Notes: generated from the sequence alone by a model not told the origin. DNA of 64,000 nucleotides from Phycisphaerales bacterium (GCA_040217175.1 JAVJNT010000001.1:1240001-1304000); one strand, 5' to 3'; shown: positions 8,532-16,999, numbered from the stretch's first letter. Translations and numbers: made by a program.

Positions 8532-8893
8532 TCGACCCCCGAACAAAGCCCTCGACACCCAAACAAACGCCACGATGGCCTAAACATTGTCTGTGACGCG
8601 ACTTACGCGTCCAACGCGTCCGTATAATCCTTGTTCGAAATCATTTCGAAGGCCTCCGAAATGATTTCGGAGGCCTTCTGATCGATCTCGCGGGCGTTCG
8701 AAACTCCCCGGAAGCCGATCGAATCCGTCTGGGGAGCCTCCGAAGTTCCTTCGCGGGCCTTCGATGCCGTGTGGCAGGCACCCGGAACTCAATGGATGGC
8801 CTCCGGGGGGCACCGTTGTTCGTTCCCTACAGTTGCCGCCCGCCGGCCGATCGAGATCGGATCGCCGGGGGCATCCAACGAGGGAGTCAGACA
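8532..8893 (+). promoter_or_regulatory. Long leader region before aspS, with tandem palindromes
   Basis: These 362 bases hold no convincing gene. A TATAAT hexamer at 8623-8628 is a good -10 candidate; the -35 is weak. Immediately downstream are two overlapping near-perfect palindromes: TTCGAAAT-C-ATTTCGAA (8634-8650), and a 31-base palindrome with 15-base arms around one central base (8648-8678, core CCTCCGAAAT-G-ATTTCGGAGG). If the -10 is used, the palindromes form the very 5' end of an approximately 260-base aspS leader RNA. No T-run follows, so this is not an ordinary intrinsic terminator. Looser repeats of the CCGAA/TTCGG words continue to about 8760. Confidence 0.55.
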
Positions 8894-10750
8894 ATGCTTC
8901 AGCGCACCGCCGCCTGCGGCGAGCTTCGGATCGACCACGCCGGCACCGCCGCCACCCTGGCAGGCTGGGTCAACAACTACCGTGACCACGGCACGGGCCT
9001 GGTGTTCATCGACCTGCGCGACCATACCGGCCTGACCCAGCTCGTCTTCGACAAGGAAGACGCCCCGGCCGGCATCGTCGAGGCCGCGGATAAGCTGCGC
9101 GCCGAGGACGTCATCGCCGTCAAGGGCCACGTCCGCAAGCGCGACGGCGGGCCCAATCCCAAGCTGCCCACCGGCGAGATCGAGCTGGTCGTCGAGAAGC
9201 TGGAAGTCCTGGCCAAGGCCGACACGCCGCCCTTCCAGCCCGGCGACGAGCAGAACTTGCCCGGCGAAGAGCTCAGGTTGCGGCACCGCTACCTCGACCT
9301 GCGCCGGCCCAAGATGCAGCACGTGCTGCGCACGCGCCACCGCGTGACCAAGATCGCGCGCGACTTCTTCGACGCGCTCGGGTTCATCGAGGTCGAGACG
9401 CCCAACCTGTGCCGGAGCACGCCCGAGGGCGCCCGCGACTTCCTCGTGCCCAGCCGATTGCAGCCGGGCGAGTTCTACGCGCTGCCGCAGAGCCCGCAGC
9501 TCTTCAAGCAGATCCTGATGGTGGCCGGCGCGGATCGCTACATGCAGATCTGCCGCTGCTTCCGCGACGAGGACCCGCGCGCCGACCGGCAGGCCGAGTT
9601 CACGCAGATCGATCTCGAGATGGCCTTCGTTTCGCGCGAGGACGTGCTCACCACGATGGAGGCGTTCGCACGCACGCTGTGGAAGGAAGTGCTCGGCGTC
9701 GAGGTGCCCAAGTTCCCACGCATGACCTGGCAGGAGGCCATGGACACCTACGGCAGCGACCGGCCCGACCTGCGCTACGACCTCGAGCTCGAGGACATCA
9801 GCGACCTGGCGGCCAGGACCGACTTCAAGGTCTTCCAGCAGGCCCTCGCCAAGAACCCCGGCAGCGGCCACCCGTCGACGCGAGACGGCGGCGTCGTCAA
9901 GGCGTTCCGCGTGCCCGGCGGGGCCGAGAAGCTGACCCGCAAGCTGACCGATGGTTACGCGGAGTTCGTCAAGCAATTCGGCGCGGGCGGAGCGCCCGTC
10001 ACCAAAGTCACCGAGAGCGGCTTCGAGACCGGCATCGCGCGATTCATCGAGCCCATCACCAAGGAGCTCAAGGAGCGCCTCAAGCTCCAGCCGGGCGATA
10101 CCGTCATCTTCGGCGCCGACGGGTACAACACCTGCTCGAAGGCCCTCGGCGAGCTGCGCCAGAAGGTCGCCAGGGACCTCGACCTCATCGACGGCAACAA
10201 GTGGGCGTTCCTCTGGGTCGTCGACTTCCCGATGTTCGAGTACGACGACGGAGATGGTCAGTCGAGCGGACGCTACTACGCGCTGCACCACCCCTTCACC
10301 GCGCCGCGGGCCGACCAGGCCGAGCGGTTGCTCGGCGCGAGCGCCGAGGACAAGCAGACGCTGCTGGGCGTGCTCAGCGACGGGTACGACATGGTCGTCA
10401 ACGGCAGCGAGATCGGCGGCGGCTCCATCCGCATCCACCGCCGCGACGTGCAGCAGAAGGTCTTCGGCCTGCTCGGGCTCGACGACGAGGAGGCCAAGGC
10501 CAAGTTCGGCTTCCTGCTCGATGCGTTGCGGTATGGCGCCCCGCCCCACGGCGGCATCGCCTTCGGCCTCGATCGCCTGGTCATGCACCTGGCCGGCACC
10601 GAGAACATCCGCGACGTCATCGCCTTCCCCAAGACGCAGACGGGCGCCGACCTGATGACCGAGGCCCCCTCGGCGGTCGACGAGGCGCAGCTCAAGGACC
10701 TGCACGTCCGCGTGGTGGAAGCAGCGCCGGCCGCCGCGAGCCCTGCCTAG
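8894..10750 (+). CDS. aspS: Aspartyl-tRNA synthetase
   Basis: 618 residues, the normal length for a bacterial-type AspRS. An N-terminal OB-fold anticodon-binding domain (LAGWVNNYRDHG...FIDLRDHTGL) is followed by the class II catalytic core. The core has motif 2 (CRCFRDEDPRADRQAEFTQI) and motif 3 (GGIAFGLDRLVMHLAG), with the bacterial GAD insert between them. It charges tRNA-Asp in the cytoplasm; a tRNA-Asp gene lies at 15364-15437. The ATG has GAGGGAG seven bases upstream, which decides the start over longer in-frame options. The stop overlaps that of the convergent glycosyltransferase gene. I cannot tell from sequence alone whether it also charges tRNA-Asn. Confidence 0.97.
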   Translation: MLQRTAACGELRIDHAGTAATLAGWVNNYRDHGTGLVFIDLRDHTGLTQLVFDKEDAPAGIVEAADKLRAEDVIAVKGHVRKRDGGPNPKLPTGEIELVVEKLEVLAKADTPPFQPGDEQNLPGEELRLRHRYLDLRRPKMQHVLRTRHRVTKIARDFFDALGFIEVETPNLCRSTPEGARDFLVPSRLQPGEFYALPQSPQLFKQILMVAGADRYMQICRCFRDEDPRADRQAEFTQIDLEMAFVSREDVLTTMEAFARTLWKEVLGVEVPKFPRMTWQEAMDTYGSDRPDLRYDLELEDISDLAARTDFKVFQQALAKNPGSGHPSTRDGGVVKAFRVPGGAEKLTRKLTDGYAEFVKQFGAGGAPVTKVTESGFETGIARFIEPITKELKERLKLQPGDTVIFGADGYNTCSKALGELRQKVARDLDLIDGNKWAFLWVVDFPMFEYDDGDGQSSGRYYALHHPFTAPRADQAERLLGASAEDKQTLLGVLSDGYDMVVNGSEIGGGSIRIHRRDVQQKVFGLLGLDDEEAKAKFGFLLDALRYGAPPHGGIAFGLDRLVMHLAGTENIRDVIAFPKTQTGADLMTEAPSAVDEAQLKDLHVRVVEAAPAAASPA

Positions 10751-12414
10751 GGCAGCGCCGCCGAGTCACCGGTCTCGATCGCCGTCGCCGCCGGCTCGAA
10801 CCGCAGCACCTCGATCCGGTCGAAGCGCAGCAGGTCCTCGTGGTTGCCCACGTGCGGGATCGTGAGCAGGCCGCTGTGCGCCAGCCGCAGGCCGTGGCTT
10901 CGCTCGAAGGTCCTGATCCACTCCCGTCGCAGCGCTTGGTCGACGTAGCCGTCGACGTAGAAGGTCACGACCTCGACCGGCTCGCCTGGATCGACGTCGC
11001 GCTGCTGGGCGTCTTCGGCCTCTCGCTGCACGCGCATGTGGTAGTTGGCCAGGAAGCGCGTGACCTCGCTCTGCATGCCCTCGGGCTCGGGCACGAACGC
11101 CGCGCCGAGGTCTTCTCGGAGCGACAGCGGCCGCGGGCCATCGAAGCGTGCGGCACCCCAGATGACGTCGGTCGCGTCGCGCAGCACGGCATCGGTGGAG
11201 GACTTCTGCGGGTTGATCAGGTCGCGGGCCATCGTCGCGATGGCGATGCACGCCAGGCCCGTCGCCGCCACGCGCATCGGGCTCCGCCACGCCGGCGCGC
11301 GGACGGCGTCGCCGAGCCTGGCCATCAGCCACGCCAGCCCGCAGCCCGCCAGCACGCAGAAAATCGGCGCCAAATAGAGCTGCAGCCGCGTGGGCGTGCC
11401 GAAGGGGTACTTCTGCAGGAAGCCCGCGACCAGCGCAAGCGCGACCGGCCCGAGCAAGAGCACCAGCACGCCCAAGCGTCGATCGCGCAGCAGCAGCGCC
11501 ACCCCCACCAGCACGCATAGCAACGTGCCCGTGCTGGCAAAGTTCTCGCCGCCCACGGGGTAGGGCACGAGCTCGCCCGTGAGCACGTCGAGGAACCACC
11601 ACGCGGCCGACGCGAGCGAATCCGTCGGCGGAAACGCCTTCTGCCAGTAGTCGGCCATCCAGCTCGCCGTGTCGCTGCTCGCCGGCACCAGGAAGCGGTA
11701 CGTGCCGACGAACCCCGCCAGCAGGCAGGCCCCGACGACGCCCGGCTGCGTCAGCCGCGTCAGCCAGCCGTGCCGCACGCCCGCGAGCGTCATGAACGCC
11801 ACCGCGCCGCCACCCACGAAGACCGAGGGAAACGAAACGCCGAAGCCGACCAATGCCAGCGGGCACATCGCCACCAGCCAGACCCAGGGCCGCTCGCTGT
11901 CCCGCCATCGCAGCGCCAGCAGCATCCACAGCACGGTCACCAGCATGTCGACGCCGTAGGGCTTCACCTCGGCGCTGTAGCGGATGGGCCAGTACGACAC
12001 GCTGAACACCGCGACGGCGAGCGTGAAGGCCCAGCCCTCGAGCAGCCGCCGCGCGACCAGCGGGAACAGCAAGATTGCGCCGACCGCGCCGAGGAACGGG
12101 AACGCCCGTAGCGACCACTCGTTGAAGCCGAACGCACGCGTGGCGAACTCTTCGACCATCAGGAACAGCGGCGGAGCCATCTGCCCGAAGTCGAGCTCGG
12201 TCAGCAGCCCCTCGTACCCGCGGCGGGCGATGTTCACCGCCAAGGCCGCCTCGTCGGGGATCAGCGGAAAGCCCAGGACGTACCGCACCGTGCACGCCAG
12301 GCACCCGAGCACGACGAAGCCCCACGCGAGCCGCTCGTGCGTGATGCGGATCGTGCCGCCGGGCTCGGCATGGATCGGGCCCAGGTCGCTGGCGTGTTGC
12401 GGGTCGTCGGGCAA
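10747..12414 (-). CDS. Family 39-like membrane glycosyltransferase (PMT/ArnT type)
   Basis: 555 residues with about ten or more hydrophobic helices in the first 400, then a soluble C-terminal domain of ~150 residues. The first periplasmic loop contains DEAALAVNIARRGYEGL, the acidic loop typical of polyprenyl-phosphate-dependent glycosyltransferases (ArnT/PMT/GT39-like). Such enzymes transfer a sugar from a lipid carrier to proteins or lipids on the outer face of the membrane. The acceptor here is unknown. The best start is TTG at 12414, without a clear ribosome site, so the N-terminus is uncertain. The stop codon overlaps the stop of aspS on the opposite strand. Confidence 0.8.
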   Translation of the reverse strand: MPDDPQHASDLGPIHAEPGGTIRITHERLAWGFVVLGCLACTVRYVLGFPLIPDEAALAVNIARRGYEGLLTELDFGQMAPPLFLMVEEFATRAFGFNEWSLRAFPFLGAVGAILLFPLVARRLLEGWAFTLAVAVFSVSYWPIRYSAEVKPYGVDMLVTVLWMLLALRWRDSERPWVWLVAMCPLALVGFGVSFPSVFVGGGAVAFMTLAGVRHGWLTRLTQPGVVGACLLAGFVGTYRFLVPASSDTASWMADYWQKAFPPTDSLASAAWWFLDVLTGELVPYPVGGENFASTGTLLCVLVGVALLLRDRRLGVLVLLLGPVALALVAGFLQKYPFGTPTRLQLYLAPIFCVLAGCGLAWLMARLGDAVRAPAWRSPMRVAATGLACIAIATMARDLINPQKSSTDAVLRDATDVIWGAARFDGPRPLSLREDLGAAFVPEPEGMQSEVTRFLANYHMRVQREAEDAQQRDVDPGEPVEVVTFYVDGYVDQALRREWIRTFERSHGLRLAHSGLLTIPHVGNHEDLLRFDRIEVLRFEPAATAIETGDSAALP

Positions 12415-12474
12415 GCCCGAGGATAGGTCGGGGTGAGATCGCCGGAAGGCCGACGTCTCGCGGAACGAACGTTC

Positions 12475-12966
12475 TTACGAGCGTCGCTGTCGCCGCGTGT
12501 CGTGCTCCCGTTCGATTACCGCGTACGTCATGGTGGCCGACCAGGCGATGAGCATCAGCCCCGAGATCGACTCAACCGTCACGAGCAACCTCAGCGGGCC
12601 CATGGGCACGATATCGCCGAAGCCGAGCGTCGAGAAGACCACACCCGAGAAGTAGATCCGCTCCGTGAGCGAGCCGTCGGCTGCCATGCTGAGGATGCCG
12701 ACGCGTTCGCCGTATAGACGCTCGATCACGAAGTGTGCCATCGCAAAGATGAGCACCTGCACGACGTGCGTCGCTAGGAGCGTAAGGACGCAGCTCGGCA
12801 GCACCAGGCGCACCGACCGCTTCGTTGAATGGGCCCACGACGTGAGGCGACACACGACCTCGGCGTGCAGCCCAACGCACGCGGCCGCCGCGACGGCCGT
12901 TGCGACGACGACCGGCAGGACGGCGGCGTCGGTCTCCCATAATGGCGCGGCGGCTTCGGGCGTCAT
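12475..12966 (-). CDS. Two-TM-type potassium channel-like protein
   Basis: 163 residues. Hydrophobic segments lie near 15-35, 55-80 and 122-150. The loop before the last helix carries TLGFGD (113-118), a K+-channel selectivity filter of the TxGF/YGD type, preceded by a pore-helix-like stretch. It should form a tetrameric cation channel in the inner membrane. There is no RCK/TrkA-N domain, so gating is unknown. The ATG at 12966 has GGAG directly upstream. A longer GTG start at 13017 would add 17 residues without a ribosome site. It lies 60 bases upstream of the glycosyltransferase gene. Confidence 0.82.
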   Translation of the reverse strand: MTPEAAAPLWETDAAVLPVVVATAVAAAACVGLHAEVVCRLTSWAHSTKRSVRLVLPSCVLTLLATHVVQVLIFAMAHFVIERLYGERVGILSMAADGSLTERIYFSGVVFSTLGFGDIVPMGPLRLLVTVESISGLMLIAWSATMTYAVIEREHDTRRQRRS

Positions 12967-13033
12967 GGCTCCACTCGGCAGACGACGCCCTGATATCGAC
13001 CCGGCTGCTCGCCGCACGCCAGTACTACAGAGT

Positions 13034-13936
13034 TCAGGAAACTACTGATTCGCCCTCGCAGGCGGTGAGTTTGCCGAACAGGTCGGACAGGCGGGCGGTC
13101 ATCGGGCCCATCGCACCATTCCCGATTCGACGACCGTCGACTTCCACGACCGGCGCGATCTCGCCCATCGTGCCCGTGCAGAACACTTCGTCGGCCCGAT
13201 ACGCCTCAGACAGCGTGAGATCGGCCTCGTCGCACTGGATGTCGTTGGCCCTACAGATCTCCAGGATGACCGATCGCGTGATGCCCTCGGGGCACGCGGC
13301 CGTCGTCGGCGTCCGGATCACGCCGCCCTCGACGAAGAACAGGTGCGTCGCGTTGGTCTCGGCGATGAAGCCCCGCGTATCGAGCATCAGGGCATCGTCC
13401 GCGCCCGCGGCGTTGGCCTCGAGCTTCGCCAGGATCGAAGTGAGCTGGTTGCACGAGTGGATCTTCTGGTCGAGCACGTCCGACGGCGGACGCCGGTGCG
13501 CGGCCGTCTTGAGCGTGATGCCGGACTTGTCGTACACGGGCGGCTTGTGCTCGGCCAGCACGATCAGCGTGTGCCCGGCCGTGTTGATCCGCGGATCGAG
13601 CCCCGACGTGTACTTCTCGCCGCGCGTGAGCGTGAGCCGGACATGCACGCCGTCGCGCATGCCGTTGGCCTCGAGGGTGCGCCGAACTTCCGCAATCATC
13701 TCTTCATCGCTGGGTATGCTCGCGTAGGCAAGCGCTGTTGCCGAGCGGCGCAGCCTGGCGAGGTGCTCGCGCAGCCGGAAGATCCGCCCGTCGTAGACGC
13801 GGAGCCCCTCCCACACAGCGTCGCCGTTCTGCACGGACGAGTCGAACGGACTCACGCGGGCCTCGCCTCGTGGCGAGAGCGTGCCGTTGATGTTGACGAT
13901 GATGTCTTGGTTCTTCGGGTTCTGCTGCTGAAGCAC
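13034..13936 (-). CDS. Class IV PLP aminotransferase (branched-chain/D-amino-acid aminotransferase-like)
   Basis: 300 residues of the fold-type IV PLP family. Lys158 in DQKIHSCNQL is the probable Schiff-base lysine, and Glu193 in GFIAETNATHLFF fits the conserved cofactor-contacting glutamate. The family includes IlvE, D-amino-acid aminotransferase and aminodeoxychorismate lyase. Motifs alone do not settle which one this is, and IlvE-like is the default guess. The start is GTG at 13936, with GAGGAG about nine bases upstream inside the end of the previous gene. It is therefore likely translated together with the sulfotransferase-like protein encoded immediately upstream (five bases apart). Confidence 0.88.
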   Translation of the reverse strand: MLQQQNPKNQDIIVNINGTLSPRGEARVSPFDSSVQNGDAVWEGLRVYDGRIFRLREHLARLRRSATALAYASIPSDEEMIAEVRRTLEANGMRDGVHVRLTLTRGEKYTSGLDPRINTAGHTLIVLAEHKPPVYDKSGITLKTAAHRRPPSDVLDQKIHSCNQLTSILAKLEANAAGADDALMLDTRGFIAETNATHLFFVEGGVIRTPTTAACPEGITRSVILEICRANDIQCDEADLTLSEAYRADEVFCTGTMGEIAPVVEVDGRRIGNGAMGPMTARLSDLFGKLTACEGESVVS

Positions 13937-13940
13937 GTGC

Positions 13941-14687
13941 CTACTCCTCGTCCGAGGCGGAAAGGGCATGGATGACGAGCCGCTCATAGAGCGCCTCGCA
14001 CGAACGGAGCAACGGCAGGTGCCGACTGGGCACCTCGGCGTCCTTGCGCTTGTAGGAAGCAAAGCCCGTCGACGCCTCCACGCTGGCGTACCAGTATCGA
14101 GCCCACACGCCGTCCGTGGGCCGAGGGCCCGCCTCCCACGCCAGCATGCGTTCGGTAAACGGCACGCCCAGAGCGCCGCACATCGCACGCAGCATGCCGC
14201 GCGGCTGCATGAGCACGGCCTTCGAGTCGATCACCGGCAGCGACGCTCCGAAGCGCTCGTGCAGCGCCATCTGCACCGGCAGCCCCGTCGCATCCAGGTC
14301 GGGGTTGGGCAAGACCTGGAGCAGCGACGTGAGCATCTCCCGCGGCTCGCGCACGAGCAGCGCGTTCGTCAGGCCGTCCACCCAATCCAGAGCCATGCCC
14401 GGCAGCAGGTGGTGTGCCATGTGCTTCTGATACACGAAATGGAACGGCGGGGGCGGCGGCGCCGTCAATCGCTCGATGACCACGCCCAGATCCGCCACGC
14501 CCGCTTCGATGACTTCATCGGCGCCCGGGTGATCGATGCCGGTGGTGGCCAGGTAGTGCGCATACAACGGTTCGTCGACGACCAGCGTGTCGCCGCGTGC
14601 TTCCCACGACCGCATCATCGCCGTCGAGATGTTGCGCGGTCCCGACCACATCGCGATGATCCGTCGCTGGTGCGGTCGCTCATCCAT
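13941..14687 (-). CDS. Sulfotransferase-like P-loop protein linked to aminotransferase
   Basis: 248 residues. The N-terminus MWSGPRNISTAMMRSW (13-28) is a P-loop-like 5'-phosphosulfate-binding motif of the sulfotransferase superfamily, followed by VDEPLYAHYL. The family is poorly characterised. To my knowledge, similar domains occur fused N-terminally to a BCAT-like domain in plant branched-chain-aminotransferase-like proteins. Here the two parts are separate adjacent genes in the same order. This suggests they act on one pathway, but the substrate is unknown. The ATG lies three bases after the stop of the ExoD-family gene. Confidence 0.78.
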   Translation of the reverse strand: MDERPHQRRIIAMWSGPRNISTAMMRSWEARGDTLVVDEPLYAHYLATTGIDHPGADEVIEAGVADLGVVIERLTAPPPPPFHFVYQKHMAHHLLPGMALDWVDGLTNALLVREPREMLTSLLQVLPNPDLDATGLPVQMALHERFGASLPVIDSKAVLMQPRGMLRAMCGALGVPFTERMLAWEAGPRPTDGVWARYWYASVEASTGFASYKRKDAEVPSRHLPLLRSCEALYERLVIHALSASDEE

Positions 14688-14690
14688 CGT

Positions 14691-15275
14691 TCAGTTCACC
14701 ATCGTCCAGACGAGATATCCCGTTCCAGCGGTCGCGAGCAACGCCAGCACCACCGCCAGACCATCGCGCGCCGAGATGGCCAGGCCGAACAAAAGGATGG
14801 CTCCCGCCGGCGCCGCCACCGCGAACGGGATGAATCCCAGCGGGAACATCGAGACCGCCAGCGCGATCACGACCGCGGCGATGATTCGCTGCACGATCGA
14901 CCCCGTGAGCCACTCCAGCCGGGGCTGGATCAGCGCATCCACCCGCGTGAGCCACGGACGAACCCGGTCGCGGGCCTTGTCCCACTTCGCCTTCGGCACC
15001 GACCGCTCGGTCAGCTTCTTGGGCAGCCACGGATGATCGAGCCCCACCGCGTGCTGGACGGCGACCAGAAGAATGAAGACCGCGATGACCGCCGGCGCCC
15101 CGGGCACCGCGCCCACCGGGCTCAGCCCGACCAGACCGGGCAATGCCAGCAGCGGACCGAACGATCGGCTGCCGAACGCATCGAGAATGTCCTGCACCGA
15201 GAGCGAATCATCGCCCTCGACCTCGTCATCGAGGTCGTCCAGCAGGTCGCCGAGCTTCTTGGGTCGATCGGGCAT
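14691..15275 (-). CDS. ExoD-family membrane protein (exopolysaccharide synthesis)
   Basis: 194 residues. A short acidic N-terminal region (LGDLLDDLDDEVEGDDSLSV) is followed by four to five hydrophobic segments, including LLALPGLVGLSPVGAVPGAP, the typical ExoD repeat. ExoD of rhizobia affects exopolysaccharide production and alkali tolerance; the biochemical role is unknown. The start was placed at the ATG at 15275, because the longer frame reads back through the tRNA gene. It is the first gene of a run with the sulfotransferase-like protein and aminotransferase, downstream of the tRNA terminator. Confidence 0.83.
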   Translation of the reverse strand: MPDRPKKLGDLLDDLDDEVEGDDSLSVQDILDAFGSRSFGPLLALPGLVGLSPVGAVPGAPAVIAVFILLVAVQHAVGLDHPWLPKKLTERSVPKAKWDKARDRVRPWLTRVDALIQPRLEWLTGSIVQRIIAAVVIALAVSMFPLGFIPFAVAAPAGAILLFGLAISARDGLAVVLALLATAGTGYLVWTMVN

Positions 15276-15330
15276 GGCGCGTTCGCAAGCGTACTTCCGA
15301 ACCAGGCCAGTATCCGATGAGCGCAAACGA

Positions 15331-15357
15331 AAAGCCCCCGCAACAAGGCAGGGGCTT
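15331..15357 (-). terminator. Intrinsic terminator after tRNA-Asp
   Basis: On the minus strand AAGCCCC (15351-15357) pairs with GGGGCTT (15332-15338), followed by TTTTCGTTT. This is a compact stem with a U-rich tail, seven bases past the tRNA 3' end, and should end the tRNA transcript before the ExoD gene. Confidence 0.8.
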
Positions 15358-15363
15358 ACGAAG

Positions 15364-15437
<74 letters not shown>

Positions 15438-15546
15438 GGGATGTCGCAGCGATGGGCTGCTCTCGGGCGTGACAAGAATAGCCGCCACGCCTACACGGTC
15501 AAGACCTCGGGCCGGCCCGAACGCCGGTCCGCTCCGAATCTGCCGG

Positions 15547-15747
15547 TTACTCGGGCAGCACGATCGGCCCGTCGCCGTGCGTCTCCCAGACCTTGCCACC
15601 GGGGCTCACCTGCTCGGCGGCCTGGTACATGAAGAAGATGGCAAAGCCCATGGCGATGATCGAGAGGGCCAGCAGCCCATCGATGAGGCCCAGGCTCGGG
15701 CCGCGAGACGAACGCCCGCCGGGCATCTGCATTCCGTATTGACTCAT
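15547..15747 (-). CDS. Small single-pass membrane protein of unknown function
   Basis: 66 residues. A Gly/Ser-rich N-terminus (MSQYGMQMPGGRSSRG) precedes one hydrophobic helix at about 22-42, then a short polar tail ending in IVLPE. No family was recognised. It starts 27 bases after the stop of the coiled-coil protein gene on the same strand, so the two probably share a transcript. Its size and position suggest an accessory to that envelope protein, but this is only context. Confidence 0.65.
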   Translation of the reverse strand: MSQYGMQMPGGRSSRGPSLGLIDGLLALSIIAMGFAIFFMYQAAEQVSPGGKVWETHGDGPIVLPE

Positions 15748-15774
15748 GCGAGTGCTCCCTGAAGCGTTCGTTGG

Positions 15775-16623
15775 TTAGCGGCGGATGTCCGACACGACGA
15801 TGTCGCCGCGACGCGGGGTCAGCCCGAGGCCGAGCGTGTCGACGACGCCCTCGGCGAACTGCAAGTCGGCGTTCTGGACGTTAAAGTGGCCCACGAGGCG
15901 GCGGTTGCCACCCTCGTTGCGGATGATGAAGAGCCGCTTGCCGCGGGCCAGGCCGTCCTGCGAGCCGAGGTCGACGCGGGCCAGCGTGGCGCCCGACGAG
16001 TCCCGCTCGGTCTCCATGATCTGCCCGGTGACGAACGTGGTCACGTCCGAGCCGCCGGCGAGGGCCTCGCCCTGGCCGCCCTCGTCGTTCTCCATGCGGG
16101 CGATCTGCTCGCGCAGGCCGCGGACGGTGGCCGTCAGCGACTCGCTGTTGCTCTGCAGGTCGGCGATGCGGTCGAGCAGGTCGATCTCGTTCTGGCGGAG
16201 GGCCAGCTCGGTGCTGCGCAGCTCGTTGACCTCGCCGGCGAAGCGGTCGCTCAGCTCGGTCAGCATGCGCGTCGTCTCGTTGAGCTGCGAGATCTGGTTC
16301 TGCAGCGTGGTGACCTGCTGGTTGGCGGTCAGCTTGTCGCGACGCAGTTCGCCCACCTCGCCACGCAGGCGGAGGAGCTCAGACTCGCCCGCGCTGATCT
16401 GCTGGCGGAGCGCATCCTGCTCGCGACGCAGGCGATCGGCCTCTGCCTGGGCGCTGGCAGCCGCCTCTTGCTCGCGGGCCTGCAGCGCTTCGTTGGCCGC
16501 CTGCAGCCGGTCGTAGTCGACCAGCACGCCGCGGTTGTTGATCGCAAACGAGATCGTCAGCGAGGACAGCGCGATGCCCGCAACCGCGGCCGCGAGTACG
16601 AGGATCTTGGTAATGGTGTGCAT
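15775..16623 (-). CDS. Membrane-anchored long coiled-coil protein
   Basis: 282 residues. The N-terminal hydrophobic helix (about 5-28) acts as an anchor or uncleaved signal. Residues ~38-185 are a nearly unbroken heptad-rich coiled coil, full of Gln, Glu, Arg and Leu. The C-terminal ~90 residues are globular and beta-rich (TFVTGQIMETERDSSGATLA...GDIVVSDIRR), resembling small SH3-like or MreC-like beta domains, but I cannot name a family. The ATG at 16623 was chosen because the signal helix begins there. It may organise the cell envelope. Downstream is a 66-residue membrane protein. Confidence 0.75.
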   Translation of the reverse strand: MHTITKILVLAAAVAGIALSSLTISFAINNRGVLVDYDRLQAANEALQAREQEAAASAQAEADRLRREQDALRQQISAGESELLRLRGEVGELRRDKLTANQQVTTLQNQISQLNETTRMLTELSDRFAGEVNELRSTELALRQNEIDLLDRIADLQSNSESLTATVRGLREQIARMENDEGGQGEALAGGSDVTTFVTGQIMETERDSSGATLARVDLGSQDGLARGKRLFIIRNEGGNRRLVGHFNVQNADLQFAEGVVDTLGLGLTPRRGDIVVSDIRR

Positions 16624-16999
16624 CGTGTGAAAACCCGTGTTTTGGCCGTTCGGAGGCCCGTGTGATGGCCGATCGTGCTCGCCCGCTACGTTCGTTCTCT
16701 GGCGACCGTTTCCCTCGGTCCGAAACCCTCGGCAACGCGCCGCGTCGGATGTCTCCAGACCAACCCTCGATTCCGATCGGGTCGAAGACCAGTCCCCTCG
16801 TCGCCGCGATCCCCCGGGCGGTCCGCTCGAGCGAGCGGACGCCAACGCCCCCGGGCAGCGGCCCGAGGGTGAGCGTCGATACGCCGGCGGGGCCCGCCTG
16901 GTTGCCTTGGCAACGCCCTCAAGGCCCCGCGACGCCGCTACGACGCCGCCGCGACCCCCGGCGCCAACCCCATGGTTCGCCCGGAGAGGGCACAGGTTA
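16624..16999. other. Intergenic region without a recognised gene
   Basis: 376 bases between the HEAT lipoprotein stop and the coiled-coil protein start. Short frames exist on both strands but their Arg/Pro-rich products look like high-GC noise. The one distinct element is a perfect palindrome GTTGCC-TT-GGCAAC at 16901-16914, which could be an operator. The promoter of the coiled-coil gene should lie near 16630-16720, but no convincing -10/-35 pair was seen. Confidence 0.5.

Noticed and set aside
8662-8682. Six-codon ORF (MISEAF) in the aspS leader as a possible Asp-sensing leader peptide
   Set aside because: It contains no Asp codon and arises within the palindrome, so the attenuator logic seen for thrS does not apply.
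8580-8894. 104-codon minus-strand frame with short repeats in the aspS leader
   Set aside because: The repeat-like residues (FGGLRNDFE and similar) arise from the DNA palindromes, not from a protein domain. There is no ribosome site.
8789-10705. 638-codon minus-strand open frame across aspS
   Set aside because: It is fully antisense to a complete aspartyl-tRNA synthetase and has a repetitive Val/Leu/Glu/Asp composition typical of antisense frames at high GC.
13941-14687. HAD-type phosphatase call for the aminotransferase neighbour
   Set aside because: No DxDxT motif is present. The N-terminal WSGPRNISTAMM fits a sulfotransferase-like P-loop instead.
15785-16516. 243-codon Ser/Arg-rich plus-strand frame opposite the coiled-coil gene
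   Set aside because: It mirrors the heptad-rich minus-strand gene, and its composition is an antisense artefact.
16686-16922. 78-codon minus-strand frame in the 376-base intergenic gap
   Set aside because: Arg/Pro/Gly-rich composition, no ribosome site, and no resemblance to a family. It is probably chance.
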